This document shows positions 37,651-45,289 of a stretch of 64,000 nt of DNA, piece after piece. The position numbers were made by a program, and so were the translations under genes. This DNA comes from BRH-c54 sp965284565. GTDB lineage: Bacteria > Bacteroidota > Bacteroidia > Flavobacteriales_E > Vicingaceae. Position 1 is the stretch's first letter. Each line of letters starts with the position of its first letter. Below the pieces are notes generated by a model. That model was not told the origin of the DNA and did not search any database. It saw only the letters and a program-made list of their open reading frames with translations. Where the stretch lies: NCBI GenBank assembly GCA_965284565.1, contig OZ260100.1:1240001-1304000 (forward strand), written 5' to 3'.

Positions 37651-37717
37651 TTATAGAGATAAAGGATTCCAAAAATAATGTTTTTCGCTTATTTAAAACC
37701 GCATCAATTAATTAAAT

Positions 37718-37725
37718 TAACTTTG
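37718..37725 (+). promoter_or_regulatory. Candidate -7 element for rlmN
   Basis: TAACTTTG fits TAnnTTTG and ends 8 bp before the rlmN ATG. If used, the mRNA would be leaderless or nearly so. No clear -33 TTG was found. Confidence 0.4.
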
Positions 37726-37733
37726 CAGTCCTT

Positions 37734-38801
37734 ATGACAAAAAAACAAAACATACGACACCTTTCTAAAGAAGAAATTATTGAATTCTTTACAACCCATA
37801 GCGAAAAGGCATTCAGAGCCAAACAAGTTTACGAATGGCTGTGGAAAAAACATGCTATTTCTTTTGATGAAATGTCTAACCTATCGTTTGCTACCCGACA
37901 ATTATTGAAAGATAACTTTGTAATTAATGTCATTACTACTAGCGATGAACAAATAAGTTCTGACAGAACCATTAAAAATGCGTTTAAATTGCATGATGGA
38001 AATATTGTGGAAGGCGTTTTAATTCCTACACCAAAAAGAATGACAGCTTGTATTTCTTCTCAAGTAGGATGTAGCCTAACTTGTGCTTTTTGTGCTACAG
38101 GTAAATTAGACAGACTAAGAAACATTGATGCAGATGAAATTTTTGACCAAGTAGCATTAATAAAAAAACAAGCCGAAGAAAAATACAACACTCCGCTTAC
38201 CAACATTGTATATATGGGTATGGGGGAGCCTTTGTTGAACTACAGAAATGTATTAGATTCCATAGAAAAAATTACTAGTGAAGAAGGATTAGGAATGTCT
38301 CCAAAACGTATTACTGTTTCTACTGCAGGAATTGCTAAAATGATAAAAAAATTAGGAGATGATGAAGTGAAATTCAATTTGGCGTTATCGTTACATGCTG
38401 CTAATGATGAAAAAAGAAGTAAAATAATGCCTATTAACGATCAGAACTCATTAGCAACTCTGAAGGAAGCATTAATTTATTTTCATGAAAGAACAGGCAC
38501 AAGAGTAACTTTTGAATACATTATTTTTAAAGATTTTAATGATAGTTTAGAAGATGCTAGAGAATTAGCTGAATTCTGTAAAGTAGTTCCATGTAAAATT
38601 AATATTATTGAATATAACCCTATTGATGATGCTGATTTTAAAAAAGCAGATGCAAAAAAAACAGATGAGTTTGCCCGATTTTTAGAAGATAGGTACCGCC
38701 TAATTGTTAATGTTAGAAGAAGCCGAGGAAAAGATATTGATGCTGCTTGTGGTCAGTTAGCCAACAAAAACAAAGCAGCATTTAATAAATTAAAATCGTA
38801 G
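37734..38801 (+). CDS. rlmN: Dual-specificity RNA methyltransferase RlmN
   Basis: This radical SAM enzyme methylates C2 of A2503 in 23S rRNA and A37 in some tRNAs. The 355-residue protein has the cluster-binding CxxxCxxC at Cys113, Cys117 and Cys120 (GCSLTCAFCATG). MGMGEPLLNY and ISTAGIAKMI-like segments lie in the core. The methyl-carrying C-terminal cysteine is in DAACGQLANKN. There is no Cfr-specific context, and the sequence reads as a housekeeping RlmN. It is convergent with the OmpA-family gene, with a 17-bp gap. Confidence 0.96.
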   Translation: MTKKQNIRHLSKEEIIEFFTTHSEKAFRAKQVYEWLWKKHAISFDEMSNLSFATRQLLKDNFVINVITTSDEQISSDRTIKNAFKLHDGNIVEGVLIPTPKRMTACISSQVGCSLTCAFCATGKLDRLRNIDADEIFDQVALIKKQAEEKYNTPLTNIVYMGMGEPLLNYRNVLDSIEKITSEEGLGMSPKRITVSTAGIAKMIKKLGDDEVKFNLALSLHAANDEKRSKIMPINDQNSLATLKEALIYFHERTGTRVTFEYIIFKDFNDSLEDARELAEFCKVVPCKINIIEYNPIDDADFKKADAKKTDEFARFLEDRYRLIVNVRRSRGKDIDAACGQLANKNKAAFNKLKS

Positions 38802-38818
38802 GAAGTTTTTAATTTCAA

Positions 38819-39826
38819 TTAATTAGTTTCCAACAATTCAAATAACTCATCTAATTTTGGAGTAAGAATAACTTCAATTCTTCTGTTTTTCTTTCTTCCT
38901 TCTGCACTATTAGAAGTATCTAAAGGCAAATACTCACTTCTTCCGGCAGCAGTTAACCTTTTAGGATTTACATTGCTATTACTTGTGATAATTTTCACTA
39001 CTGATGTAGCTCTTTTCACACTCAAATCCCAGTTATCTTTAATATCTCCAGAACCTTTTAAAGGCACATTATCCGTATGTCCTTCTACTAAAATATTAAT
39101 GTCTTGATTTTGCTCTAGCACTTTAGCTAATTTTTTCAAAGCATCTACACCTCTTTCGCCAACAGTATAACTACCCGAAGCAAATAATAGACTTTCATCT
39201 AAAGAAACATACACTTTTCCATTTTTTTGTTCAATAGTTAATCCGTTGTTTTCAAAACCTAGTAAAGCTTCTTTCACTTTATTTTTAAGTGCATTTACCA
39301 TTGAATCTTGTCTGCTAATCATCGCTTCTAATTCATTAACACGTTTTTCACGAGCTTGTAAATCAACAGTAAGTTGTTCTAATTTAGCTTGTTTAGCTTG
39401 TAAAGTTCCCTCCAAAGCTCTTAACGCATCTTCCTGAGCTTGTAAATCTTCTTGTGTTTTTTGCAATTGTTTCATTAATTGCTCTGTGGCAGACTTATTT
39501 CCTGCCAACAACTCATTGTTTTTATCTAACAATAATTGGTATGTTTTGTTTACATTGTCATAATTAGTCGTCATTTGGTCTAATGACTTTTCTAAAACTT
39601 TGATGTCATTTTCTAAAGCATCTTTTTCCTTGCGCATCTTATCAACAGAAGCCAACAATTCTTTATTTTTCTCTTCTAAATCCTGGTTTTGAGCTTTTAA
39701 AGCACTATTTTCTTCCAAACAAGCGGATTGTTTAGATTTTAATTCTTCGTATTTTCTAGCTGGAACACAAGAAAAAAGCACTCCCGCACATAAAATAGCT
39801 ATAATTGATTGTTTTTTTAACATCAT
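38819..39826 (-). CDS. OmpA-family lipoprotein with coiled coil
   Basis: The 335-residue protein has a lipobox (LFSCVPARK, Cys at about residue 20). A long coiled coil spans about 25-185 (heptads such as LEEKNKELLASVDKMRKEKDALE). The OmpA C-terminal peptidoglycan-binding domain spans about 205-325. Its motif NILVEGHTDNVPLKGSG and the later RRIEVILTPK are diagnostic. It is anchored in the outer membrane and should bind diaminopimelate in peptidoglycan, stabilising the envelope. Two ATGs start the frame (39826 and 39823). Confidence 0.9.
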   Translation of the reverse strand: MMLKKQSIIAILCAGVLFSCVPARKYEELKSKQSACLEENSALKAQNQDLEEKNKELLASVDKMRKEKDALENDIKVLEKSLDQMTTNYDNVNKTYQLLLDKNNELLAGNKSATEQLMKQLQKTQEDLQAQEDALRALEGTLQAKQAKLEQLTVDLQAREKRVNELEAMISRQDSMVNALKNKVKEALLGFENNGLTIEQKNGKVYVSLDESLLFASGSYTVGERGVDALKKLAKVLEQNQDINILVEGHTDNVPLKGSGDIKDNWDLSVKRATSVVKIITSNSNVNPKRLTAAGRSEYLPLDTSNSAEGRKKNRRIEVILTPKLDELFELLETN

Positions 39827-39897
39827 GGCAATTAGTTTATATCAATTACAATGTTAGGGGTAATTCCACCAAAAAAGTTACACAATTCTTATGAGTT

Positions 39898-39924
39898 ATA
39901 AACAGTAGCATTTTGAAATCTTTG
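39898..39924 (+). repeat. Flanking direct repeat, left copy
   Basis: ATAAACAG at 39898-39905 overlaps AGTAGCATTTTGAAATCTTTG-type sequence at 39904-39924. The same sequence, with a 2-bp insertion, recurs at 42628-42657. The two copies bracket the sigma/anti-sigma/lipoprotein unit in the same orientation. Confidence 0.7.
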
Positions 39925-39938
39925 GAAGTATGTGTTAA

Positions 39939-39980
39939 TAAAGAGAGGCTGTTTTGCAATTGCAAAACAGCCTCTCTTTA
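39939..39980. terminator. Perfect 42-nt palindrome, probable terminator
   Basis: Every base pairs with its partner around a centre between 39959 and 39960: the left half reads TAAAGAGAGGCTG then TTTTGCAA, and the right half is its exact complement. A T-rich run follows on the plus strand (39981-39986) and a weaker TTTATT on the minus side. On the minus strand it lies 88 bp after the small lipoprotein gene and would end that transcript. On the plus strand it follows the left direct repeat, so a very short RNA is conceivable. Confidence 0.8.
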
Positions 39981-40068
39981 TTTTTTACTCAGTCTCTATT
40001 AAAGAAAAAGTTTCAAGTATAATTCTTTGGATTTTTCTACACTCACTCCTTTAACTAAATCTAATTAA

Positions 40069-40266
40069 TTATTTACTATTACATACACATCCATCAGATT
40101 CATAGTTTTGAACCTGATCATTATAATCTGATGTTTTTTCAAAGTCGTCTTCACATAGCGTTGCTGGGGCTAATGTTTTACAACTTTTACATTCCTTACA
40201 ATCTTTACTACACGATACAAATGCTATTCCGATTAAAAATAAGCCAACAATTATTGATTTTTTCAT
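40069..40266 (-). CDS. Small cysteine-rich lipoprotein
   Basis: The 65-residue precursor has a lipoprotein signal (IAFVSC, lipid Cys19). The mature part is only about 47 residues but has six further cysteines (23, 26, 29, 38, 60, 62), arranged DCKECKSC near the start and CVC at the end. Three disulfides or a metal site are possible. No family was recognised. The gene is on the same strand as the ECF sigma and barrel genes. A 15-mer shared with the sigma upstream region lies 52 bp before its ATG, so it may be a target of that sigma factor. Confidence 0.75.
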   Translation of the reverse strand: MKKSIIVGLFLIGIAFVSCSKDCKECKSCKTLAPATLCEDDFEKTSDYNDQVQNYESDGCVCNSK

Positions 40267-40296
40267 AATTAAATGTTTTAAATTATTAAATGTTTT

Positions 40297-40332
40297 TATT
40301 AATAGGAGAGGCTAAAACAAAAAAGGTTGGGT
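40297..40332 (-). promoter_or_regulatory. Putative ECF-type promoter of the cysteine-rich lipoprotein gene
   Basis: On the minus strand ACCCAACCTTTTTTG (40332-40318) is identical to the 15-mer upstream of the sigma gene. CCAACC resembles an ECF -35 element with its AAC core. About 17 bp further, TCCTATTAATA aligns with TCTTTATAGTA at the same spacing at the sigma gene. The predicted start near 40295 would leave a leader of about 30 nt. This is inference from two copies only. Confidence 0.5.
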
Positions 40333-40347
40333 TTACAATGAAAAAAA

Positions 40348-41961
40348 TTAAAATTGATAACCAATACCCGTTGAAAAAATTATTGAAGAAGGCTTTATTT
40401 CAGAAGAATTGTTATTATTAATATTCATAATAGATTTGTTGTATGATGGAAGCATTAGTAATGAAATGTGATTGGATAAGTTGTATTTTAAACCAACACT
40501 AACCATTCCACTTAATATTATTTTTTTTGTGTCATGAAAGTTTTCAATAATTAAAGGAGATTCAGGGGTATAAACATTGCTAATTTCAATTTTCGATTTG
40601 TTGTTTATAACAATAGAAGTTGTCAAGCCTCCTCCAACTAATAATTTCAATTTTCCTTTACCAATTTCATAATTTATAGCTAACGGTAGGTCTAACAATA
40701 CCACACTATATTCTTCTTTAAAGTTAAGGTCTGCAAAATCATCCTCATCATCTAAAAAAACATCATCTTCATCATCTCCAGCAAAATTAAAACTACCAAC
40801 ATCTTCAATCAATATAGTTCCTAAAGAACTGTTTATGGTTACACTATTATTTGTTGGGTTAATTAACATTGGTAATTCATTTGGTCTAGCAGCATCTTGC
40901 TTGAACTCATTATTAAACTTTCGATACCCAACACCAACACTTATGCTAAATTTATTTGAAATTTGATAGCCAAGATTAGCTCCAGCACTAAATTGGAAGT
41001 GATTTTCTTCTGCAGAATTGTAAATTTTATTAGAATTACTTTTGGGAATAATACCAACAGTTGATAAACCTGGCATAAACAGTAAGGAAATATTTATTTT
41101 TGATAGGTTCTTCTCCGAAACAAGGAGTGAAGTATCGGTTATAGCATCATTAACATTTGTAGAATCTATTAAAATTGTGTCTTTTTCATAATTATCGAGT
41201 AAACTTAGGGCTTCAGAAGTAGTAGGTAAAATAGAGTCATTTGTTTTATTAATGGAAATAGTTTCTTGGTTTACTACTTTATCTTTAGAAGTAATAGTTT
41301 CATTTTCTACTGAATTAATTTCAAAATCTATAGCTTTATCATTAATTAATTGTAAATTTTTTTCAACTGTAGTGATAGTTTTTTCTTCTGTTGTTGTGGA
41401 ATTATTTTGTTTTTTAATAGTCCCAATACCCTTTACGATCAGTTCATCGTTTAGTGTCTCTTTTTTAGCTTTTAAATTATCACTATTAATTTCGTCAGGA
41501 AAATAAATACCTTCTTTCTTTTCTGAAATTAATCTCTTTTTTGATATTTGTTTTAAATTTTCTTGTTGAGTCTCTACTGATTTTCTTTCTTTAATTGATG
41601 TTAATTTTTGTGGCTTTTTATGTTTATTATTCTTTTTATTACTTTCTAAATTTGGTATGATTTTGCTTTCTATACCAATAATCGATTCATTTGTTTGTAT
41701 TTGATCTTTAGTAATTTGAGATACATTCATATTTTCTGAATGATTAGTTTGATAATAAATCACAACTCCAAAAATAGTTAACACTAAACCAAGAGTTAAC
41801 CATCTATACCAAAAAATACGTTTACTGAAGGTCGTAATTTTTATTTGAGAAGCAGCACTATCTATATTTTTCCAAAGATGTTCTGGTACAGCACTTTCAT
41901 GTTCAACATACTTTTGCTGAATAAGTTTATCAAATTTTATATTATCAAAATCATCACTCAT
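40348..41961 (-). CDS. Putative dual-membrane-spanning anti-sigma factor with outer-membrane beta-barrel
   Basis: The 537-residue protein has no cleavable signal peptide. Residues 1-50 form a cytoplasmic, anti-sigma-like segment (FDKLIQQKYVEHESAVPEHLW). One membrane helix lies at about 53-70. A charged, low-complexity linker (75-285) could span the periplasm. Residues about 289-537 read as an 8-strand-like barrel (FQFSAGANLGYQI, SVGVGYRKF, GMVSVGLKYNL) ending in the outer-membrane-type aromatic GIGYQF. An acidic loop DDEDDVFLDDEDD is at about 396-408. The start overlaps the sigma stop (TAATG). The architecture matches the dual-membrane-spanning anti-sigma (Dma-type) proteins described in Bacteroides; anti-sigma activity here is inferred. 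Confidence 0.72.
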   Translation of the reverse strand: MSDDFDNIKFDKLIQQKYVEHESAVPEHLWKNIDSAASQIKITTFSKRIFWYRWLTLGLVLTIFGVVIYYQTNHSENMNVSQITKDQIQTNESIIGIESKIIPNLESNKKNNKHKKPQKLTSIKERKSVETQQENLKQISKKRLISEKKEGIYFPDEINSDNLKAKKETLNDELIVKGIGTIKKQNNSTTTEEKTITTVEKNLQLINDKAIDFEINSVENETITSKDKVVNQETISINKTNDSILPTTSEALSLLDNYEKDTILIDSTNVNDAITDTSLLVSEKNLSKINISLLFMPGLSTVGIIPKSNSNKIYNSAEENHFQFSAGANLGYQISNKFSISVGVGYRKFNNEFKQDAARPNELPMLINPTNNSVTINSSLGTILIEDVGSFNFAGDDEDDVFLDDEDDFADLNFKEEYSVVLLDLPLAINYEIGKGKLKLLVGGGLTTSIVINNKSKIEISNVYTPESPLIIENFHDTKKIILSGMVSVGLKYNLSNHISLLMLPSYNKSIMNINNNNSSEIKPSSIIFSTGIGYQF

Positions 41962-42524
41962 TAACTAACTGTTTTAATAGCCGAACGTTTATTTATACTA
42001 ATTTTCCTTTTTAATATTTTTCTTGCATCAAACAATTGTGATTTAGATGTTCCAATAGAAATATTTAACTTCTCCGAAATTTCTTTGTGAGAAAACCCAT
42101 CAATAACATACATATTAAAAACCTCTCTACATCCTGTTGGTAATTGTTGGATTAAGTTTGTAAGTTCATCTGTTGACATTTGACTTAAAACATCTTCCGC
42201 ATTGTCTGGTAGTAAGTTTAAGGACGCATCCATCGGTTCAACAACTCTAAGATAGTATTTTCTTTTAGTAAAATCTATGGCTTCATTTACAACAATCCTT
42301 TTTATCCAACCACTAAGTGCTTCAACATCTTTTAACTGGAATAAATTTTTGTAAATTAAAAAAAATGCTTGTTGAAAAACATCCTCTGCATCTTCTTGAT
42401 TTTTAGTATATCGCAAACAAACACTAAACATTTGCGAAGCATATTTTTCATATAATACACTCCGAGCCTTTGGGTCAAAATTAATGCACCCTTTTACAAT
42501 TGTATGATTATCCCAGGTTTTAAT
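41961..42524 (-). CDS. ECF RNA polymerase sigma factor, likely ATT start
   Basis: The protein is 187 residues if it starts at ATT (42524). Sigma region 2 is complete only with this extension: KGCINFDPKARSVLYEKYAS leads into SQMFSVCLRYTKNQEDAEDVF and then FLIYKN and GWIKRIVVN. Region 4 is LIQQLPTGCREVFNMYVIDG / SHKEISEKLNISIGTSKS. The first in-frame ATG (42431) would delete conserved region 2.1, and no ATG, GTG or TTG lies between it and an in-frame TAG just upstream of the ATT. Rare ATT starts are known (infC). The stop overlaps the barrel gene's ATG by one base, so the two are translationally coupled. Confidence 0.88.
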   Translation of the reverse strand: MKTWDNHTIVKGCINFDPKARSVLYEKYASQMFSVCLRYTKNQEDAEDVFQQAFFLIYKNLFQLKDVEALSGWIKRIVVNEAIDFTKRKYYLRVVEPMDASLNLLPDNAEDVLSQMSTDELTNLIQQLPTGCREVFNMYVIDGFSHKEISEKLNISIGTSKSQLFDARKILKRKISINKRSAIKTVS

Positions 42525-42525
42525 A

Positions 42526-42561
42526 TACTATAAAGATATTAAAAAGCAAAAAAGGTTGGGT
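42526..42561 (-). promoter_or_regulatory. Putative autoregulatory ECF-type promoter of the sigma gene
   Basis: On the minus strand ACCCAACCTTTTTTG (42561-42547) is followed after 10 bp by TCTTTATAGTA. The same layout precedes the lipoprotein gene. Transcription would begin at about the ATT codon, implying a leaderless mRNA, or else the true translation start lies elsewhere. Confidence 0.45.
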
Positions 42562-42627
42562 AATTGCTTTATTATTTGATATAAAAGTAGGAAATAAATT
42601 ACTTTAAAACAACTTTAACTATAAGAC

Positions 42628-42657
42628 ATAAACAGAAGTAGCATTTTGAAATCTTTG
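42628..42657 (+). repeat. Flanking direct repeat, right copy
   Basis: ATAAACAG, then two extra bases, then 20 further bases identical to the left copy at 39898-39924. It lies 51 bp before the ATG of the DNA alkylation repair gene and may instead be part of that gene's promoter. Confidence 0.7.
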
Positions 42658-42708
42658 CATAATTGCATAAATAAAAAGAATATTTTTGATGATTCAAATT
42701 TTATTTAT

Positions 42709-43377
42709 ATGCAGCCTTACATTACCACTCTTATAAAAGAATTTAAATTGAATGCAAATAATAAAATTGCATTAGAGCAATCAGCATACATGCGTAATCA
42801 GTTTTCATTTTTTGGTATAAAAACAACAGAAAGAAGAGCTTTGCAACAAGCTTTTTTAGTTAAGGAAATGCTGCCAGATAAAAAAGAAATAGAAGAAATC
42901 ATCAGCACTTTATGGAAACAACCTCAGCGAGAATGTCTATATTTTGCTCAAGAATTGGCTTTTAAATATACTAATCAAATTGAAAAATCTGACATTGAGC
43001 TTTATGAATTTATGGTTGTTAACCAATCCTGGTGGGATACAGTAGATTTTATTGCTACTAAATTAATGGGGGCTTATTTTAAAAAATTCCCTGAACAAAA
43101 AGCAATTTATGTAAATAAATGGTTGAAATCTGGTAATATTTGGTTGCAACGTTGTGCCTTATTATTTCAATTAAAATACAAAAAAGAAATAGATACTACT
43201 TTGCTTAGCAATATTATAAATGCTTTATTAGGAAGTAAAGAGTTTTTTATTAATAAAGCCATTGGATGGGTTTTGCGAGAATATAGCAGAACAAACCCTG
43301 AATGGGTAACAACTTTTGCCGAAAATACAGTGTTAAGTTCACTTAGTAAAAGAGAAGCGTTAAGGCTGATGAAGTAG
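42709..43377 (+). CDS. DNA alkylation repair protein (AlkC/AlkD-like HEAT family)
   Basis: The 222-residue cytoplasmic protein belongs to the DNA alkylation repair glycosylase family made of HEAT-like helices. Diagnostic segments are FFGIKTTERRALQQ, SWWDTVDFIATKLMG (with the aspartate used in AlkD-type base excision) and INKAIGWVLREYSRTNPEWV. AlkD enzymes remove N3- and N7-alkylated purines without base flipping. The ATG at 42709 (MQPYITTLIKEF) fits the family start; a TTG at 42646 would place the repeat at 42628-42657 partly inside the gene. Confidence 0.88.
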   Translation: MQPYITTLIKEFKLNANNKIALEQSAYMRNQFSFFGIKTTERRALQQAFLVKEMLPDKKEIEEIISTLWKQPQRECLYFAQELAFKYTNQIEKSDIELYEFMVVNQSWWDTVDFIATKLMGAYFKKFPEQKAIYVNKWLKSGNIWLQRCALLFQLKYKKEIDTTLLSNIINALLGSKEFFINKAIGWVLREYSRTNPEWVTTFAENTVLSSLSKREALRLMK

Positions 43378-43439
43378 ATAAAATTTTTACTATTATTTTT
43401 TTATCTACTTTTGTTTATATTAATTTTAAAAAAACGTAT

Positions 43440-44447
43440 ATGAAAAAAATTACTTTATTATCTACTTTGTTTTTAAGCTCATTAATTTCTACTGCTCAGC
43501 TGTTAACTTTTGATGGGAATAATGATTATGTAGAAGTTCCTAACGATTTAAATACAATAGGAACTGGAGACTTTACCATTGAAGCATGGGTTAGGGGGTT
43601 GGAATCTGAACAACAAGCACACCCTGTAATATTATCTAACAGTCCATCTTTCCCGAATGGTTGTGTAATATTTTTTCATAATATTTGGAATGGTTCTAAC
43701 CATAAAATGTTGGCTATACAATTTGGTGGTCAAAATCATTTAATTTTTAATAACGGAACTTTTAATGCAAGTTTATTAGATGGTACATGCCATCATATAG
43801 CCATTACAAGACAATCGGGATTACTTTCTTTTTATGCTGACGGAGTATTATTTGGAACGGTAAACAGCACAGTAAATCAATCTTTAAATTCAACTAGGCC
43901 TATTTGGATTGGACATGATTTTGGTTCAAGTGTAAATGACCCTTTAAAAGGAAGTATTTCAGAAGTTCGTATTTGGGATAGAGCACGTACTGCTTCAGAA
44001 ATCTTAAATGGTATGAATAGTGGTTTTTCAGCATCTACACCAAACTTATTGGCTTATTGGGAATTAAATGAAGGAACTGGTCAGTTAGTTACGAACAAAG
44101 TAAATGGTAATTCTGGAAATTTAGGAAGCTCTATTAATTCTGATGTTAATGACCCATCGTGGGGTGCTGCAACTTGCGGAAACATTGTTGGTGTTGAAGA
44201 AGAAATATTTAATGCAAAAGTAACTGTTTACCCTAATCCTAATTCCGGTCAATTTCAGATATCGATTGAAAATAATACTAAAGATGCTTTAATTGAAGTA
44301 TATGATGTTGTAGGAAACATTATTGAAAGAAGAATTATTAATGGAAATCAAACTACTGTAGATATTTCAAATCAAGCTAAAGGAGTATATTTTGTTAAAG
44401 TTAAACAAAATGATACCGTTATTGTAGAGAAAATGATTGTAAAGTAA
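43440..44447 (+). CDS. Secreted LamG-domain protein with T9SS type A sorting domain
   Basis: The 335-residue protein has a signal peptide (to TAQ at about residue 20). A LamG/concanavalin-like domain spans about 23-235: LTFDGNNDYVEVPNDL, DFTIEAWVRG, CHHIAITRQSGLLSFYADGVLFG, ISEVRIWDRARTASEI. The type A sorting domain starts near 260 (VYPNPNSGQFQISI, then VDISNQAKGVYFVKV). It probably binds carbohydrate at the cell surface. A strong bidirectional terminator (44469-44510) follows. Confidence 0.88.
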   Translation: MKKITLLSTLFLSSLISTAQLLTFDGNNDYVEVPNDLNTIGTGDFTIEAWVRGLESEQQAHPVILSNSPSFPNGCVIFFHNIWNGSNHKMLAIQFGGQNHLIFNNGTFNASLLDGTCHHIAITRQSGLLSFYADGVLFGTVNSTVNQSLNSTRPIWIGHDFGSSVNDPLKGSISEVRIWDRARTASEILNGMNSGFSASTPNLLAYWELNEGTGQLVTNKVNGNSGNLGSSINSDVNDPSWGAATCGNIVGVEEEIFNAKVTVYPNPNSGQFQISIENNTKDALIEVYDVVGNIIERRIINGNQTTVDISNQAKGVYFVKVKQNDTVIVEKMIVK

Positions 44448-44468
44448 TTTTAATTAAAAATATAGCAT

Positions 44469-44510
44469 AAAAAAGCGGTGTAATGAAAAAAATCAGTACA
44501 CCGCTTTTTT
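44469..44510. terminator. Bidirectional rho-independent terminator
   Basis: AAAAAAGCGGTGTA (44469-44482) pairs perfectly with TACACCGCTTTTTT (44497-44510), with a 14-nt loop. A/T tracts on both sides make it usable for the plus-strand LamG gene and for the convergent FkbM gene that ends at 44521. Confidence 0.9.
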
Positions 44511-44520
44511 TATGAATAAA

Positions 44521-45279
44521 TCAAACAAATTTTATATAAACATCACCATAAGAGGTTTGTGTAAAAGCATCTGTTTGTATGTAATCTACCATGTCTTTTC
44601 CATTTTTCCATGTTGGTAAATTCAATTGCATGGATTCCCCATAAGAAAAATTACATTCTATATTTCCTAATTTGTTAAGGTGAGTTAAGCAATCTACTAA
44701 CACTTGAGTGTTTTCAGGAACAATATATTCTAATGAAAGTGCTTTAAGTGGTTGAGACAAGCCTTTTAATACATCATATTCATAACCTTCCACATCAATT
44801 TTACAAAAATCAGGCACCCCAAATTGTTTGATTAAATTGTCTAAAGTAGTCATCTGAATTTCTACTGTTTTATCCCAATTAGCTCCTTTAAAACGTTCTT
44901 CTTGCATCATGTCAACATGACTTTTAGAGAAAGAAGAAATTAATGTTGAACCTGAAACATACAATTTCTCGGTACTTTCTTTTTCGCCCAAACCTTTAGT
45001 GATAAGATTAATTTTATCTCCAAATTTTTCTTGTAAATGTAAATAACACTCCTGCTGAGGTTCAACAGCAACTACTTTTGCTCCTAGCTCTAAAAAAATC
45101 TCTGTTCTGTTGCCTTTATTGGCACCTACATCAAAACACAAACTGTCTTTTTTTATAAACTGCCCGTAAAACTTTTTACGCTCGGGTTTTTTAATAAGGG
45201 TTATTAATTTATTTTCTATATCTATCGCAAAAGTGTATAACCCTAAAGCTCTAAGAATACTTCTTATTATTTTTTTCAT
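44521..45279 (-). CDS. FkbM family methyltransferase
   Basis: The 252-residue protein has the SAM-binding motif CFDVGANKGNRTEIFLELGA near residues 50-70, then VAVEPQQECY, and the FkbM-type FCKIDVEGYEYDVLKGL near 155-172. FkbM enzymes O-methylate sugars or polyketides, and in glycan settings they cap polysaccharides. It follows the GT117 gene by 10 bp on the same strand, so it may modify the same glycan or glycoprotein. Cytoplasmic; substrate unknown. Confidence 0.9.
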   Translation of the reverse strand: MKKIIRSILRALGLYTFAIDIENKLITLIKKPERKKFYGQFIKKDSLCFDVGANKGNRTEIFLELGAKVVAVEPQQECYLHLQEKFGDKINLITKGLGEKESTEKLYVSGSTLISSFSKSHVDMMQEERFKGANWDKTVEIQMTTLDNLIKQFGVPDFCKIDVEGYEYDVLKGLSQPLKALSLEYIVPENTQVLVDCLTHLNKLGNIECNFSYGESMQLNLPTWKNGKDMVDYIQTDAFTQTSYGDVYIKFV

Positions 45280-45289
45280 TGTAACGTTT

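Noticed and set aside
39939..39980. Palindrome as a recombination or resolvase site
   Set aside because: The T-run and position behind a gene fit a terminator better, and no recombinase is nearby.
42646..42708. Extended TTG start for the DNA alkylation repair gene
   Set aside because: The added 21 residues are encoded partly by the direct repeat and do not resemble the family; the ATG at 42709 fits.
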